Shown: positions 53,179 to 61,544 of the stretch, piece after piece
How positions within the stretch are numbered: the stretch's first letter is position 1
How the letters are laid out: every line of letters starts with the position of its first letter
Assembly (NCBI RefSeq): GCF_017873395.1
Contig: NZ_JAGGKC010000001.1
Location: 1 to 64,000 of the forward strand
Direction: 5' to 3'
Origin: Youngiibacter multivorans
Lineage (GTDB): Bacteria; Bacillota; Clostridia; Clostridiales; Clostridiaceae
DNA length: 64,000 nt
The notes under the pieces: model-generated
The model's input: only the letters and a program-made list of their open reading frames with translations
The model's database searches: none
Told to the model about the DNA's origin: nothing
Program-made: the position numbers and the translations under genes

Positions 53179-53202
53179 CTTTTTCCCCCTCGATTCATTA
53201 GT

Positions 53203-53395
53203 AAAAAAATAAGACCCAATCCACGATTCGGTCTACGATAATGAGATGGGAATGAAAGGCGACTTTAAGCTGCCTTTAGTTCCATCATCCTCTGTCCTTT
53301 TACCTGAGAGTTTCGCCATAGGCTTTCCCCTTCGGTGCTCACTGAGTCTCTCCAGAGGCTCGTCCGACTACGGTCTGAATTATCCCGCAGCCATC
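53203..53395 (-). promoter_or_regulatory. Glycine riboswitch with terminator
   Basis: On the minus strand the aptamer core shows GCCTCTGGAGAG, GCACCGAAGGGG and ACTCTCAGGTAAAAGGACAG, the hallmark glycine aptamer segments (about 53289-53366). A second stem-loop (AAAGGC/GCCTTT at 53265-53279 region) follows and may be a ghost aptamer. The last element is an imperfect terminator stem AGACCGAATC/GATTGGGTCT followed by TATTTTTTT (53203-53240). Only one full aptamer is seen. It controls the ACT-UPF0210 operon. Confidence 0.9.
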
Positions 53396-53419
53396 AACCG
53401 AACTATTGATTTATATGGA

Positions 53420-53448
53420 ATTATAGCATATCAAAGAGTACAGGGCAA
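53420..53448 (-). promoter_or_regulatory. Promoter of riboswitch operon
   Basis: On the minus strand, TTGCCC (53448-53443), 17-base spacer, extended -10 TATGCTATAAT ending at 53420. Confidence 0.75.
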
Positions 53449-53524
53449 ACACGAAATCAGGCAGACTGTGTTCCCTGACATAAACAAAATGGAGAATCAA
53501 CTATAGGTTTTATGATCCATAAAG

Positions 53525-53552
53525 TTGACAAGACAGCTGTATATGCTACAAT
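53525..53552 (+). promoter_or_regulatory. Promoter of ECF substrate-binding gene
   Basis: TTGACA (53525-53530), 16-base spacer, extended -10 TATGCTACAAT ending at 53552. Confidence 0.75.
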
Positions 53553-53599
53553 TATAACCAGACTGTTCACAAACTGTTAATTTCTTATGAGGTGATAAA

Positions 53600-54160
53600 A
53601 TGAAAACAAGTGACAAAGTGTACAAAATGACAATTGCAGCCCTTCTTTGCGCCATAGGAATCATAATCCCAATGTATTCCCCAATCAAAATATTACTTGA
53701 GCCAGCTTCTTTCACTCTGGCAAGCCATGTGGCTACGATGATCGCAATGTTCATATCTCCTGCAACAGCAGTAGCCGTAGCCATAGGAACGACTCTTGGT
53801 TTCTTCATCGGAGGATTTCCGATAGTTGTCGTGCTGAGGGCTGGAACACATCTGGTATGGGCATTGATAGGTTCAAGCATAATAAAGAACAGAAGGAACA
53901 TAATGGATGGTACTGCTTCAAGGGCTGGATTATCTCTGCTCATTGCTATCATACATGCCATCAGTGAAATGCTCGTTGTAATGCCCTTTTACTTTGGGAA
54001 CGGAATGTCACAGGCCTACTATGCAAAAGGATTCATTGTTTCCATAGTACTCCTCGTTGGAGTAGGGACATTTGTTCACAGCCTCGTTGACTTCGCCATA
54101 GCGTCATTCATATGGAAGCCACTTGCAAAGACTACAAAAGTCTCACAGCTGCAGGGATAG
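53600..54160 (+). CDS. Integral membrane protein, ECF transporter S-component-like
   Basis: 186 residues with about five to six membrane helices. The A-x-x-x-A packing motif of S components is not obvious, but the overall length, the helix layout and IGIIIPMYSPIKILLEPASF at the N-terminus match small substrate-binding (S) subunits of vitamin transporters. Substrate not predictable. Energy-coupling subunits are not in the window. A hairpin terminator follows. Confidence 0.7.
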   Translation: MKTSDKVYKMTIAALLCAIGIIIPMYSPIKILLEPASFTLASHVATMIAMFISPATAVAVAIGTTLGFFIGGFPIVVVLRAGTHLVWALIGSSIIKNRRNIMDGTASRAGLSLLIAIIHAISEMLVVMPFYFGNGMSQAYYAKGFIVSIVLLVGVGTFVHSLVDFAIASFIWKPLAKTTKVSQLQG

Positions 54161-54165
54161 TTATA

Positions 54166-54191
54166 AAGGCACTCGGAAGAGTGCCTTTTTT
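54166..54191 (+). terminator. Terminator after ECF S-component gene
   Basis: Stem AAAGGCACTC/GAGTGCCTTT with loop GGAA, then TTTT. Confidence 0.93.
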
Positions 54192-54220
54192 GGAAAATAT
54201 ATTATTGAGATATTCTGCAT

Positions 54221-54976
54221 CTACTTTTTAATGCTGTGATCGAATGAATCCAGGTAAACTCGGGCGGACCTGTTCATCTCCAGTGAAAAATCAGACATGT
54301 ACTTTCTCCTGCAGAGTGCCCTTACAGATTCAGTGATATCCTTGTCCGGGAATCCTGATCTTATGTTAAGGTCTTCCTGCATGGATTTGTGCTCATCAAC
54401 TGAAAGCCTGCGATAGCTGTTCTGGTGGACAATATGTTCTACGGAGAAGCGTTCAGGCTTTTTTCTTCTTAACTGTGATTCACTTGGATACCCATACACA
54501 ACCATTGCAGCTGGAATCACATATTCAGGGAGTCCGAGTATTTCCCTTACATCTTCGCAGTTCTCTATGATGTCTCCAATATAACAAGAGCCAAGACCAA
54601 GTGAATTGGCTGCAACAACCGTATTCTGGGCTGCAACAATCGCATCAGCGCATGCAAGGAGAATGTCACCAGTACCTGGCCTTCTTGGCTCACATCCTTC
54701 ATATCCAAACGCATCGAACCATCTCTGCCAGTCTGCAAGAAAGACGAGTACTAGTGGTGCATCGGCTATGAAGGGCTGATTATCGCAGGTTACTGATAGT
54801 TTCTTCTTTTTCTCGGTATCAGTGACATCTATTATTGTATATAGCATCATGGCTCCGGCAGTAGGTGCTTCCAGCGCTGACTTTATGATTTCGTTCCTTA
54901 TCTCAAATTGGACCTCTTTTTTCTCAAAGATCCTGCATGACTTTCTTTCTCGCAGCTGCTTGATCACTTCGTTCAT
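54221..54976 (-). CDS. Nitroreductase family protein
   Basis: 251 residues. RKSCRIFEKKEV at the N-terminus, ALEAPTAGAMM, NSLGLGSCYIGDI and VVYGYPSE are the FMN-binding motifs. The substrate is unknown; such enzymes reduce nitro compounds or quinones. It has an extra C-terminal helical stretch (190-251). Divergent from the next gene, with a palindrome between. Confidence 0.9.
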   Translation of the reverse strand: MNEVIKQLRERKSCRIFEKKEVQFEIRNEIIKSALEAPTAGAMMLYTIIDVTDTEKKKKLSVTCDNQPFIADAPLVLVFLADWQRWFDAFGYEGCEPRRPGTGDILLACADAIVAAQNTVVAANSLGLGSCYIGDIIENCEDVREILGLPEYVIPAAMVVYGYPSESQLRRKKPERFSVEHIVHQNSYRRLSVDEHKSMQEDLNIRSGFPDKDITESVRALCRRKYMSDFSLEMNRSARVYLDSFDHSIKK

Positions 54977-55013
54977 GATGCCCTCCAGTTAATCTGAAAT
55001 ACGTTGTACTACC

Positions 55014-55041
55014 AACAATTATAGCATAATTGTTGTATAAT
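55014..55041. promoter_or_regulatory. Operator-like inverted repeat in divergent promoters
   Basis: AACAATTAT/ATAATTGTT (55014-55022 and 55026-55034) is followed by TGTATAAT on the plus strand; the reverse strand reads TATGCTATAAT (55028-55018). So a symmetric site sits on both -10 elements. Confidence 0.6.
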
Positions 55042-55076
55042 CATTTTAATGAAAGTCCTTAAAGGGAGGCGTGTTT

Positions 55077-57626
55077 ATGGCTATGCACGAAAGAGTAGGA
55101 AGCGGATTGCGGGGATTTGACAGAGTCATAGATGATATGCGCCTGGGGGACAATGTTGTCTGGCAGGTCGATTCGATAGATGACTACAGGAACGTTGCCG
55201 TGCCATTTGCTGAAAATGCGTTGTCTGAAGGAAGAAAGCTCATATACTTCAGGTTTGGAATGCATGAACCCATTCTGAGTGATTCCCTGTTTACAAGAAA
55301 ATATGAAATTGATTCGAAGAAGGGATTTGAAAGCTTCGCTTCGGAGATCAGGAAACTCATTGAGAAAGAGGGCCTGAAAGCCCTGTATGTTTTTGACTGC
55401 CTTACAGACCTTCTTGAATTCTGGCATTCGGACCTGATGATCGCAAACTTTTTCAAGGTTACATGCCCATTCCTGTATGACCTGGAAACGATAGCCTATT
55501 TCGCAATAATGAGGAATTCCCACACATACAGCACCATAGCCGGAATAAGGGAGACAACTCAGCTTCTGCTTGATCTGTACAATGTCGGTGGAAGAAGGTA
55601 CATACACCCGCTTAAGGTGTGGCAGAGATATTCTCCTACCATGTTCTTCCCGCATCTTGTAGAGGGAGATGAGGCCTCAAGCATTACCTCAAGCATGGAG
55701 GTGGCGGAGCTTTTCTCAAGCCTCGACAGGGGAAAGGACAAGCTTGACCATTGGCAGATAATGCTAGGGAAAGCCGGAGATACTTTGACCAAGGACAAGA
55801 TGGCCCAGGAGGATATCAAGAGGGAGCTCATGTCCACCATAATTGGCGGCGGGCAAAGGATGTTCGACCTATGCGATCGCTACTTCACGCTAGCAGACAT
55901 ACTTGCTGTGGCATCGAGGGAGATCGGGACAGGGTTCATTGGCGGAAAGAGCGTCGGTATGCTAGTAGCAAGAAAAATACTTGAGAAGGATGCCGGTGAG
56001 AAATTTTCAAGGTATTTGGAGCCTCACGACTCTTTTTATCTTGGCTCAGACATATTCTATACCTACATTGTGCAGAATGGCTGGTGGAGCCTGAGAACAA
56101 GGCAGAAGACAAAGGATGGCTATTTTTCGCTTGCACCTGAGCTGAAGGAGAAGCTTCTTAAGGGTAAATTCCCTTCGATCATAAAGGAACAGTTCTACCA
56201 GATGCTGGAATACTACGGGCAGTCTCCGATAATTGTCAGGTCCAGTTCGCTACAGGAAGACAATTTCGGGAATGCGTTCGCTGGAAAGTACGATAGTGTA
56301 TTCTGTGCGAATCAGGGTACTCCTGAAGAGAGATATGAGGCATTGGAGCAGGCGATAAGGACTGTATACGCCAGCACCATGAGCGATGACGCACTGAACT
56401 ACAGGCTGAACAGAGGCTTATCGGAAAGCGATGAGCAGATGGCGATTCTGGTCCAGAGGGTTTCGGGTGATTATCATGGACCAAACTTCTATCCACACCT
56501 TGCTGGTGTAGGAAACTCAACGAACCTTTATGTCTGGGACAAGGACATCGACACCACGGCAGGCATGCTCAGGATGGTCTTCGGACTCGGTACCAGGGCA
56601 GTTGAAAGAAGCGTAGGTGATTACGCTCATGTTGTATGCCTTGATAATCCAATGAGGACACCGCATATAGGCTACGGTGATGAAAAGAAGTTCTCCCAGC
56701 ATTATGCGGATGTCATTTCCATAGTGGAAAACAACCTGCTCACAAGAAACGTGGACGAGCTGGTCAGCGGTGAAATAGGTACTGACAGGAGCCTGTTCGC
56801 AAGCATTGATTTCAGAAGCGAGGAGTACCTGAAGGAAAGAGGATATTCGCTAAAGTATCGTCCGATAATCATGGATTTCAAAAAGCTTCTATCTGAAACA
56901 GAATTCCCAAGCCTTATGAGAAACATGCTCGAGCTCATATCCAGGGTGTATGAATACCCTGTGGACATTGAATTCACAGTAAACTTCACTAAGGACGGCA
57001 GGTTCAAGGTAAACCTCGTACAGTGCAGGCCTCTCCAGACAAGAGGACTTGGAACTCCTGTTGAAATGCCGAAGCCAGGTGACTGTGAAAATTGCCTGAT
57101 CAGGTCGAAAGGCAATTTCATGGGTGGAAATGTGAGGCTTCCTCTTGATTACACCATACTCGTGAAGACAAAAGAATACCTGAAGCTTGATGAGCAGGGC
57201 AAGTATGAGGTGGCGCGAACTATCGGAAAGCTCAATGAGAGCCTGAAGGGCTATGGCGTGATGCTTGTCGGACCGGGAAGATGGGGGACTACTACTCCGA
57301 CACTTGGAGTACCGGTACATTTTACAGAGATAGCCAACATGGCTGTAATTTGCGAGGTATCTTCCGCAGAATCAGGATTGATGCCTGAGCTTTCGTTCGG
57401 CAGCCATTTCTTCCAGGACCTTGTAGAGACAGGGATATTCTATGCTGCCATATTTGACGGGAAAAGTGATGTAACATACAACCCCCTGCTGATAATGATG
57501 AAGAAGAACCGCCTGAACAATTTAATTGCCGGAGCTGACCACCTCTCTGATGTCATACATGTCGCAATGACTGAAGGCATGGAGATATTTGCAGATATTG
57601 TAAGCCAGACTCTGGTATGCAGATAG
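55077..57626 (+). CDS. PEP/pyruvate-binding (PPDK N-terminal) domain protein with KaiC-like N-terminus
   Basis: 849 residues. The first about 250 residues resemble a KaiC/RAD55 domain (SGLRGFDRVIDDMRLGDNVV) but lack the GKT of Walker A. The middle (about 300-660) is the PPDK/PEP-synthase N-terminal ATP-grasp fold: FIGGKSVGMLVARKI, SPIIVRSSSLQEDNFGNAFA and VQCRPLQTRG. The phosphohistidine domain and the PEP-utiliser barrel are absent. Probably a nucleotide- or phosphate-transfer protein of unknown substrate. ATG 55077 with GGGAGG 7 bases upstream. Confidence 0.85.
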   Translation: MAMHERVGSGLRGFDRVIDDMRLGDNVVWQVDSIDDYRNVAVPFAENALSEGRKLIYFRFGMHEPILSDSLFTRKYEIDSKKGFESFASEIRKLIEKEGLKALYVFDCLTDLLEFWHSDLMIANFFKVTCPFLYDLETIAYFAIMRNSHTYSTIAGIRETTQLLLDLYNVGGRRYIHPLKVWQRYSPTMFFPHLVEGDEASSITSSMEVAELFSSLDRGKDKLDHWQIMLGKAGDTLTKDKMAQEDIKRELMSTIIGGGQRMFDLCDRYFTLADILAVASREIGTGFIGGKSVGMLVARKILEKDAGEKFSRYLEPHDSFYLGSDIFYTYIVQNGWWSLRTRQKTKDGYFSLAPELKEKLLKGKFPSIIKEQFYQMLEYYGQSPIIVRSSSLQEDNFGNAFAGKYDSVFCANQGTPEERYEALEQAIRTVYASTMSDDALNYRLNRGLSESDEQMAILVQRVSGDYHGPNFYPHLAGVGNSTNLYVWDKDIDTTAGMLRMVFGLGTRAVERSVGDYAHVVCLDNPMRTPHIGYGDEKKFSQHYADVISIVENNLLTRNVDELVSGEIGTDRSLFASIDFRSEEYLKERGYSLKYRPIIMDFKKLLSETEFPSLMRNMLELISRVYEYPVDIEFTVNFTKDGRFKVNLVQCRPLQTRGLGTPVEMPKPGDCENCLIRSKGNFMGGNVRLPLDYTILVKTKEYLKLDEQGKYEVARTIGKLNESLKGYGVMLVGPGRWGTTTPTLGVPVHFTEIANMAVICEVSSAESGLMPELSFGSHFFQDLVETGIFYAAIFDGKSDVTYNPLLIMMKKNRLNNLIAGADHLSDVIHVAMTEGMEIFADIVSQTLVCR

Positions 57627-57670
57627 GCAGGATTTTAGGGGAAAACTGGCCAATTAACAAACTTCTAAAT

Positions 57671-57698
57671 TTGCAAATCAGCATAACCATTGTATAAT
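57671..57698 (+). promoter_or_regulatory. Putative PHP phosphatase promoter
   Basis: TTGCAA (57671-57676), 16-base spacer, TATAAT (57693-57698). Confidence 0.6.
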
Positions 57699-57728
57699 TG
57701 ACAGGCAAAGCAAAGGAGAAGATAACAG

Positions 57729-58472
57729 ATGAGATTTGTCGTAGATACACATACACATACTATTGCAAGCGGGCATGCTTACAGTACGATTCAGGAAATG
57801 GCGAAAGGTGCAGCAGATAAAGGAATTGAGATGATGGCTGTGACCGAACATGGCCCGGAACTTCCGGGAGCACCAGGCTTCCTTTATTTCCATAACCTTA
57901 AGATCCTGCCACCTACAATACATGGGGTAAGGATAATTAAGGGCGTCGAAGCCAACATCATGGATTTCGACGGAACTATAGACCTGCCGGAAAGATTCCT
58001 AAGTAAGCTTGATTTCTGCATGGCAGGATATCATGAGCCCTGTCTTAAGCCAAGTAAGGTCCATGACCATACGAAGGGAATGATAAAGGCTCTTTCAAAT
58101 CCATTAATAGATGCTGTATCACATCCAGGGAATCCCAAGTACCAGGTGGATATCGAGGAAGTCGTTCTTGCAGCCAAAGAGCATGGAAAGCTGATCGAGA
58201 TCAACAACCATTCCTTCGCTGTAAGGACCGGAAGCGAGGAGAACTGCAGGCAGTTTGCAATACTTTGCAAAAAGCATGGGGTAAGGATAGTTACTGGAAG
58301 CGATGCGCACTTCAGTGACAGTGTAGGAGAGTTTGGGAAAGTATACAAGCTTCTCGAGGAGGTCGATTTTCCTGAGGAGCTTATCCTGAATACCTCGGTC
58401 CAGAAGGTCGATGCTTATATCAAAGAGAGGATTGAGAGGATACACAGTCACACCGAGACAATTTTGTTCTGA
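57729..58472 (+). CDS. PHP-domain phosphatase, YcdX-like
   Basis: 247 residues. The PHP motifs are DTHTHTIASGHAYSTI at the start, TEHGPELPG, GVEANIMDFDG, SHPGN and GSDAHF; metal ligands are intact. YcdX-like members are phosphatases with broad or unknown physiological substrates. AAAGGAG precedes the ATG. Confidence 0.92.
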   Translation: MRFVVDTHTHTIASGHAYSTIQEMAKGAADKGIEMMAVTEHGPELPGAPGFLYFHNLKILPPTIHGVRIIKGVEANIMDFDGTIDLPERFLSKLDFCMAGYHEPCLKPSKVHDHTKGMIKALSNPLIDAVSHPGNPKYQVDIEEVVLAAKEHGKLIEINNHSFAVRTGSEENCRQFAILCKKHGVRIVTGSDAHFSDSVGEFGKVYKLLEEVDFPEELILNTSVQKVDAYIKERIERIHSHTETILF

Positions 58473-58478
58473 TATTCG

Positions 58479-58503
58479 GACGTTCGAAAGAACGTCTTTT
58501 TTT
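58479..58503 (+). terminator. Terminator after PHP phosphatase gene
   Basis: Stem GACGTTC/GAACGTC with loop GAAA and at least seven T. Confidence 0.95.
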
Positions 58504-58528
58504 ACATGGAATTTCAGGAGAAATTGAA

Positions 58529-58549
58529 GAAGCAGCCTCAGGCTGCTTC
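58529..58549 (-). terminator. Hairpin after TetR genes
   Basis: Perfect 9-bp stem GAAGCAGCC/GGCTGCTTC with loop TCA. It follows the minus-strand TetR pair; the T-tract is weak (TTCTTCAATTTC). Confidence 0.6.
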
Positions 58550-58582
58550 AATGCAAGAACATATTATAAGGGTTACCTTAGC

Positions 58583-59176
58583 TCATAGCATGAGATTCAG
58601 AAGAAGTAGCCTTTTTTGCCATTTTTCTTCAAGATGAGACAGTATTTTCTCATCAAGCACTTCTACCTTGCTAAAGGTTGTAAGGAAAGCAACATCTTTG
58701 ACCATGAAGGACATGACAAGGTCGGAAACCCTGATGATGAGTTCCTCGCTGATTTTTCCGCGTATGTTCATTTCCTTCAGGTAGCCCTCAAGAAATTCTC
58801 TGAGCTGAGGGAAGGATAGGTAATTAAAGCCCTTGATTTCACTGAATTGTATCGCATTCGAAATATAGATTCTAGTTATGTGGATGTTGTCAAAGTAAAA
58901 CCTATAGAAGCTTTCGACTATGACCTTCAGGTCGGATTCAAGGTTTTCGAATGAAAGCTTGTGGAAGATGCTGTTATAGCTTAAATCCGCTTTGCGGCCA
59001 TATTTGTCAAGCACGTTAATATACAGGTCGTGCTTCGTCTTGAACATCCTGAAAATGGTTGCTTCACTTACATTTGCAGCTTTGGCGATCTCAAAGGTGC
59101 TGGTTTCGTTGAAGCCTTGTCTCGAGAAAAGGAGAAGCGCGGCTTCTTCAATCTGATCTTGCAGTGACCTTCTCAT
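58583..59176 (-). CDS. TetR/AcrR family regulator (first of a tandem pair)
   Basis: 197 residues. The HTH lies at residues 8-55 (FETSTFEIAKAANVSEATIF in the family pattern: ALLLFSRQGFNETSTFEIAK, then VSEATIFRMFKTKHDLY). The C-terminal domain is a helical ligand-binding part, not specific. Its start codon ATG at 59176 overlaps the stop of the second TetR gene by 1 base, so the two are co-translated. Confidence 0.9.
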   Translation of the reverse strand: MRRSLQDQIEEAALLLFSRQGFNETSTFEIAKAANVSEATIFRMFKTKHDLYINVLDKYGRKADLSYNSIFHKLSFENLESDLKVIVESFYRFYFDNIHITRIYISNAIQFSEIKGFNYLSFPQLREFLEGYLKEMNIRGKISEELIIRVSDLVMSFMVKDVAFLTTFSKVEVLDEKILSHLEEKWQKRLLLLNLML

Positions 59177-59766
59177 TACTTCACCTCCCGTATACGTGTC
59201 AGATCCAGGAAGTATCCAGTAGTTTCTTCTACCATATCATCCAGCCTTGAGCTGAACCCGTCCTGGTCTCTGCTTGTCAGGAGTTCAAAGGTCTTGTTGA
59301 ACACGTAGCTTGAAATGAAGTCGACCAGCACATCAGATTCAGCTTCCGCCATAATACCCCTGCTCATGGCTCCTGTAAGATAGTGGCTGAACAGCTCGTT
59401 CTGGTCGGAAAGAGCCATTGAGATGTCCTCAAGAACACTTTCCTTGACAAGAGATCTTTTTATGAGAAGCCTGAATGAAGGTATCAGCTCAAGGTCAACA
59501 TCGAACATTGTCTTTACCATTCTTTTCAAATCGTCATGCAGATTGCCGGTGTATTCAAAAATATTGAATTCAATGCCGATTGCCTTGTTGGCGAAATGCT
59601 CTATGGATGCATGGAAGAGCTTTTCTTTGGATTTGAAGTTCCGAAACAGTGTGCTCTCATTTATCTCGGCAGCCTTTGCAATATCTGCCGTTGCTGTGCC
59701 CTTGTAGCCTTTTTCCATGAACATGGGATATGCAGTTTCGATAAGCCTTGTCCAATTGTCACTCAT
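59176..59766 (-). CDS. TetR/AcrR family regulator (second of a tandem pair)
   Basis: 196 residues. The HTH contains GYKGTATADIAKAAEINEST then LFRNFKSKEKLF. It is a paralogue of the neighbouring regulator with similar length and HTH. It is divergent from fdrA-DUF1116, so it is the candidate regulator of that operon. The ligand is unknown. Confidence 0.9.
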   Translation of the reverse strand: MSDNWTRLIETAYPMFMEKGYKGTATADIAKAAEINESTLFRNFKSKEKLFHASIEHFANKAIGIEFNIFEYTGNLHDDLKRMVKTMFDVDLELIPSFRLLIKRSLVKESVLEDISMALSDQNELFSHYLTGAMSRGIMAEAESDVLVDFISSYVFNKTFELLTSRDQDGFSSRLDDMVEETTGYFLDLTRIREVK

Positions 59767-59895
59767 ATAATAACACCTTTCCGCTTTTTGATCGGTTCAC
59801 CTATAATATACCATATTTGCGAGCAGACTCCACACTATGGCAAGCGACAGAAAACATTTCTGCACGTAATCGCTATCATTTATTTTTCAGCCATA

Positions 59896-59924
59896 TTGAC
59901 AACGTTTAACAGCAGAGCTAATAT
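59896..59924 (+). promoter_or_regulatory. Promoter of fdrA operon
   Basis: TTGACA (59896-59901), 17-base spacer, TAATAT (59919-59924). Clear, and followed by the fdrA ribosome binding site. Confidence 0.85.
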
Positions 59925-60005
59925 TGAAGTGACCACTTGCATAATTGAAGTATAAAACATGCAATCAAATAAGTAAATACATGCGCAAGATAAGGAGTGA
60001 TATTT

Positions 60006-61544
60006 TTGCAAATCAAAGGAATGATACGCAGCAATGTCTATTATGACTCTGTGTCACTGATGCAGATTTCAAGGGCGGTTGAAGAGCATCCAGGAGTCAG
60101 GAGCGCCATGGTAGGCATGGGAACGGACATGAACAAGGAGCTTCTGCAGACAGCCGGTCTGCTTTTCGATGATGCCAGGGCAGCAAAGCCAAGTGACCTT
60201 ATAATAGCTTTTGTTGCTGATGAAGGCACCAGTGAAGAGGAGGTGCTCGCTCTAGTTGAAAGGAAGCTGAATGAGAAGGCCAAGGACGAGAAGAAGGAGG
60301 ATGCTCCACCATCGTCGCTTGGATCAGCCTTGAAGAGGTATCCTGATATAAACATCTCGCTGATATCCCTGCCCGGGACATATGCAGCTCAGGAGGCCAG
60401 AAAAGCGCTGAACAAGGGGATCCATGTCATGCTCTTTTCTGACAATATTTCAGTAGATGAGGAAATTTCACTAAAGAAGCTTGCCCACGAAAAGGGTCTG
60501 CTGATGATGGGTCCTGACTGCGGTACTGCAATCATCAATGGCATGGGACTATGCTTCGCAAACAAGGTAAGGGCAGGCGGAATAGGAATAGTCGGGGCGT
60601 CCGGAACAGGAACTCAGGAGGTAAGTGTACTGATTGACCATATGGGTGGCGGAGTATCACAGGTACTTGGCACAGGTGGAAGAGACCTTAGCCTGGAGGT
60701 TGGAGGCACAATGATGCTTGATTGCATAGATGCCCTTGACAAGGATCCATCCACTAAGGCAATAGTGCTCATTTCTAAGCCTCCTGTAGAATCAGTTGCC
60801 GCGAGGATACTTGAAAGGGCGGGAAGCTGCAGCAAAGATGTGGTCGTGTGCTTTATCAACAGCCCTGAAAAAGATGATGATGGAAGACTGCACTTTGCAT
60901 CAACTTTAGAGGAGGCAGCCAGAAAAGCAGTTGTCCTCACAGAGGGACATGCAGTATCCCTGGTTGATGAATGGAACATGGACGAACTCCGCGGATTGTC
61001 AGAAAGGCTCTCAGCAAAAGGACAGAAATATGTCAGGGGCCTCTATTGTGGAGGGACGCTGTGCGATGAAACTGCAGCTATTTTCGGAAAGGTGCTGCCG
61101 GATGATGTATACAGCAATGTTGGGAAGGTCAAGCAGCTGCCAGATCCTTCGGTCAGCATCGCCCATAGCTTTGTAGACCTCGGTGATGACAAGTTCACTG
61201 TAGGCCGACCTCATCCGATGATAGACCCTGACCTGCGGAACAAGCGGATTGTGACCGAAGCCCTTGACCCGGAGACTGCAGTGGTATTATTCGATGTTGA
61301 GCTTGGCTACGGGTCACACAGGGACCCGGCAGGGGAAGCAGCCAGGGCTATTGCAAAAGCAAAGTCCGCTCTTAAGGAATCCGGACGTGAGGTGCTGTTT
61401 GTCGCATATGTGCTTGGTACAAAGGATGACCTTCAGGGATATGAGAAGCAGGTCAGTCTGCTCAAGGAACAAGGGGCAGTCGTCGCAAGCAGCAATGCAA
61501 GGGCAGCGAGACTTTCGCTTGAATTGACAGGAGGTACCAGATAG
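60006..61544 (+). CDS. fdrA: FdrA/AllF-like acyl-CoA synthetase-fold protein
   Basis: 512 residues with two succinyl-CoA-synthetase-like halves. The N-terminal CoA-binding-type domain includes LLMMGPDCGTAIINGMGL and the GIVGASGTGTQEVSVLIDHM phosphohistidine-like loop (near 200). The C-terminal half (330-512) has GGTLCDETAAIFGKVLPDD and VLFDVELGYGSHRDPAG. In Escherichia coli the homologue is part of an oxamate transcarbamoylase complex (AllFGH). The TTG at 60006 is chosen because AAGGAG lies 8 bases upstream. Confidence 0.9.
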   Translation: MQIKGMIRSNVYYDSVSLMQISRAVEEHPGVRSAMVGMGTDMNKELLQTAGLLFDDARAAKPSDLIIAFVADEGTSEEEVLALVERKLNEKAKDEKKEDAPPSSLGSALKRYPDINISLISLPGTYAAQEARKALNKGIHVMLFSDNISVDEEISLKKLAHEKGLLMMGPDCGTAIINGMGLCFANKVRAGGIGIVGASGTGTQEVSVLIDHMGGGVSQVLGTGGRDLSLEVGGTMMLDCIDALDKDPSTKAIVLISKPPVESVAARILERAGSCSKDVVVCFINSPEKDDDGRLHFASTLEEAARKAVVLTEGHAVSLVDEWNMDELRGLSERLSAKGQKYVRGLYCGGTLCDETAAIFGKVLPDDVYSNVGKVKQLPDPSVSIAHSFVDLGDDKFTVGRPHPMIDPDLRNKRIVTEALDPETAVVLFDVELGYGSHRDPAGEAARAIAKAKSALKESGREVLFVAYVLGTKDDLQGYEKQVSLLKEQGAVVASSNARAARLSLELTGGTR

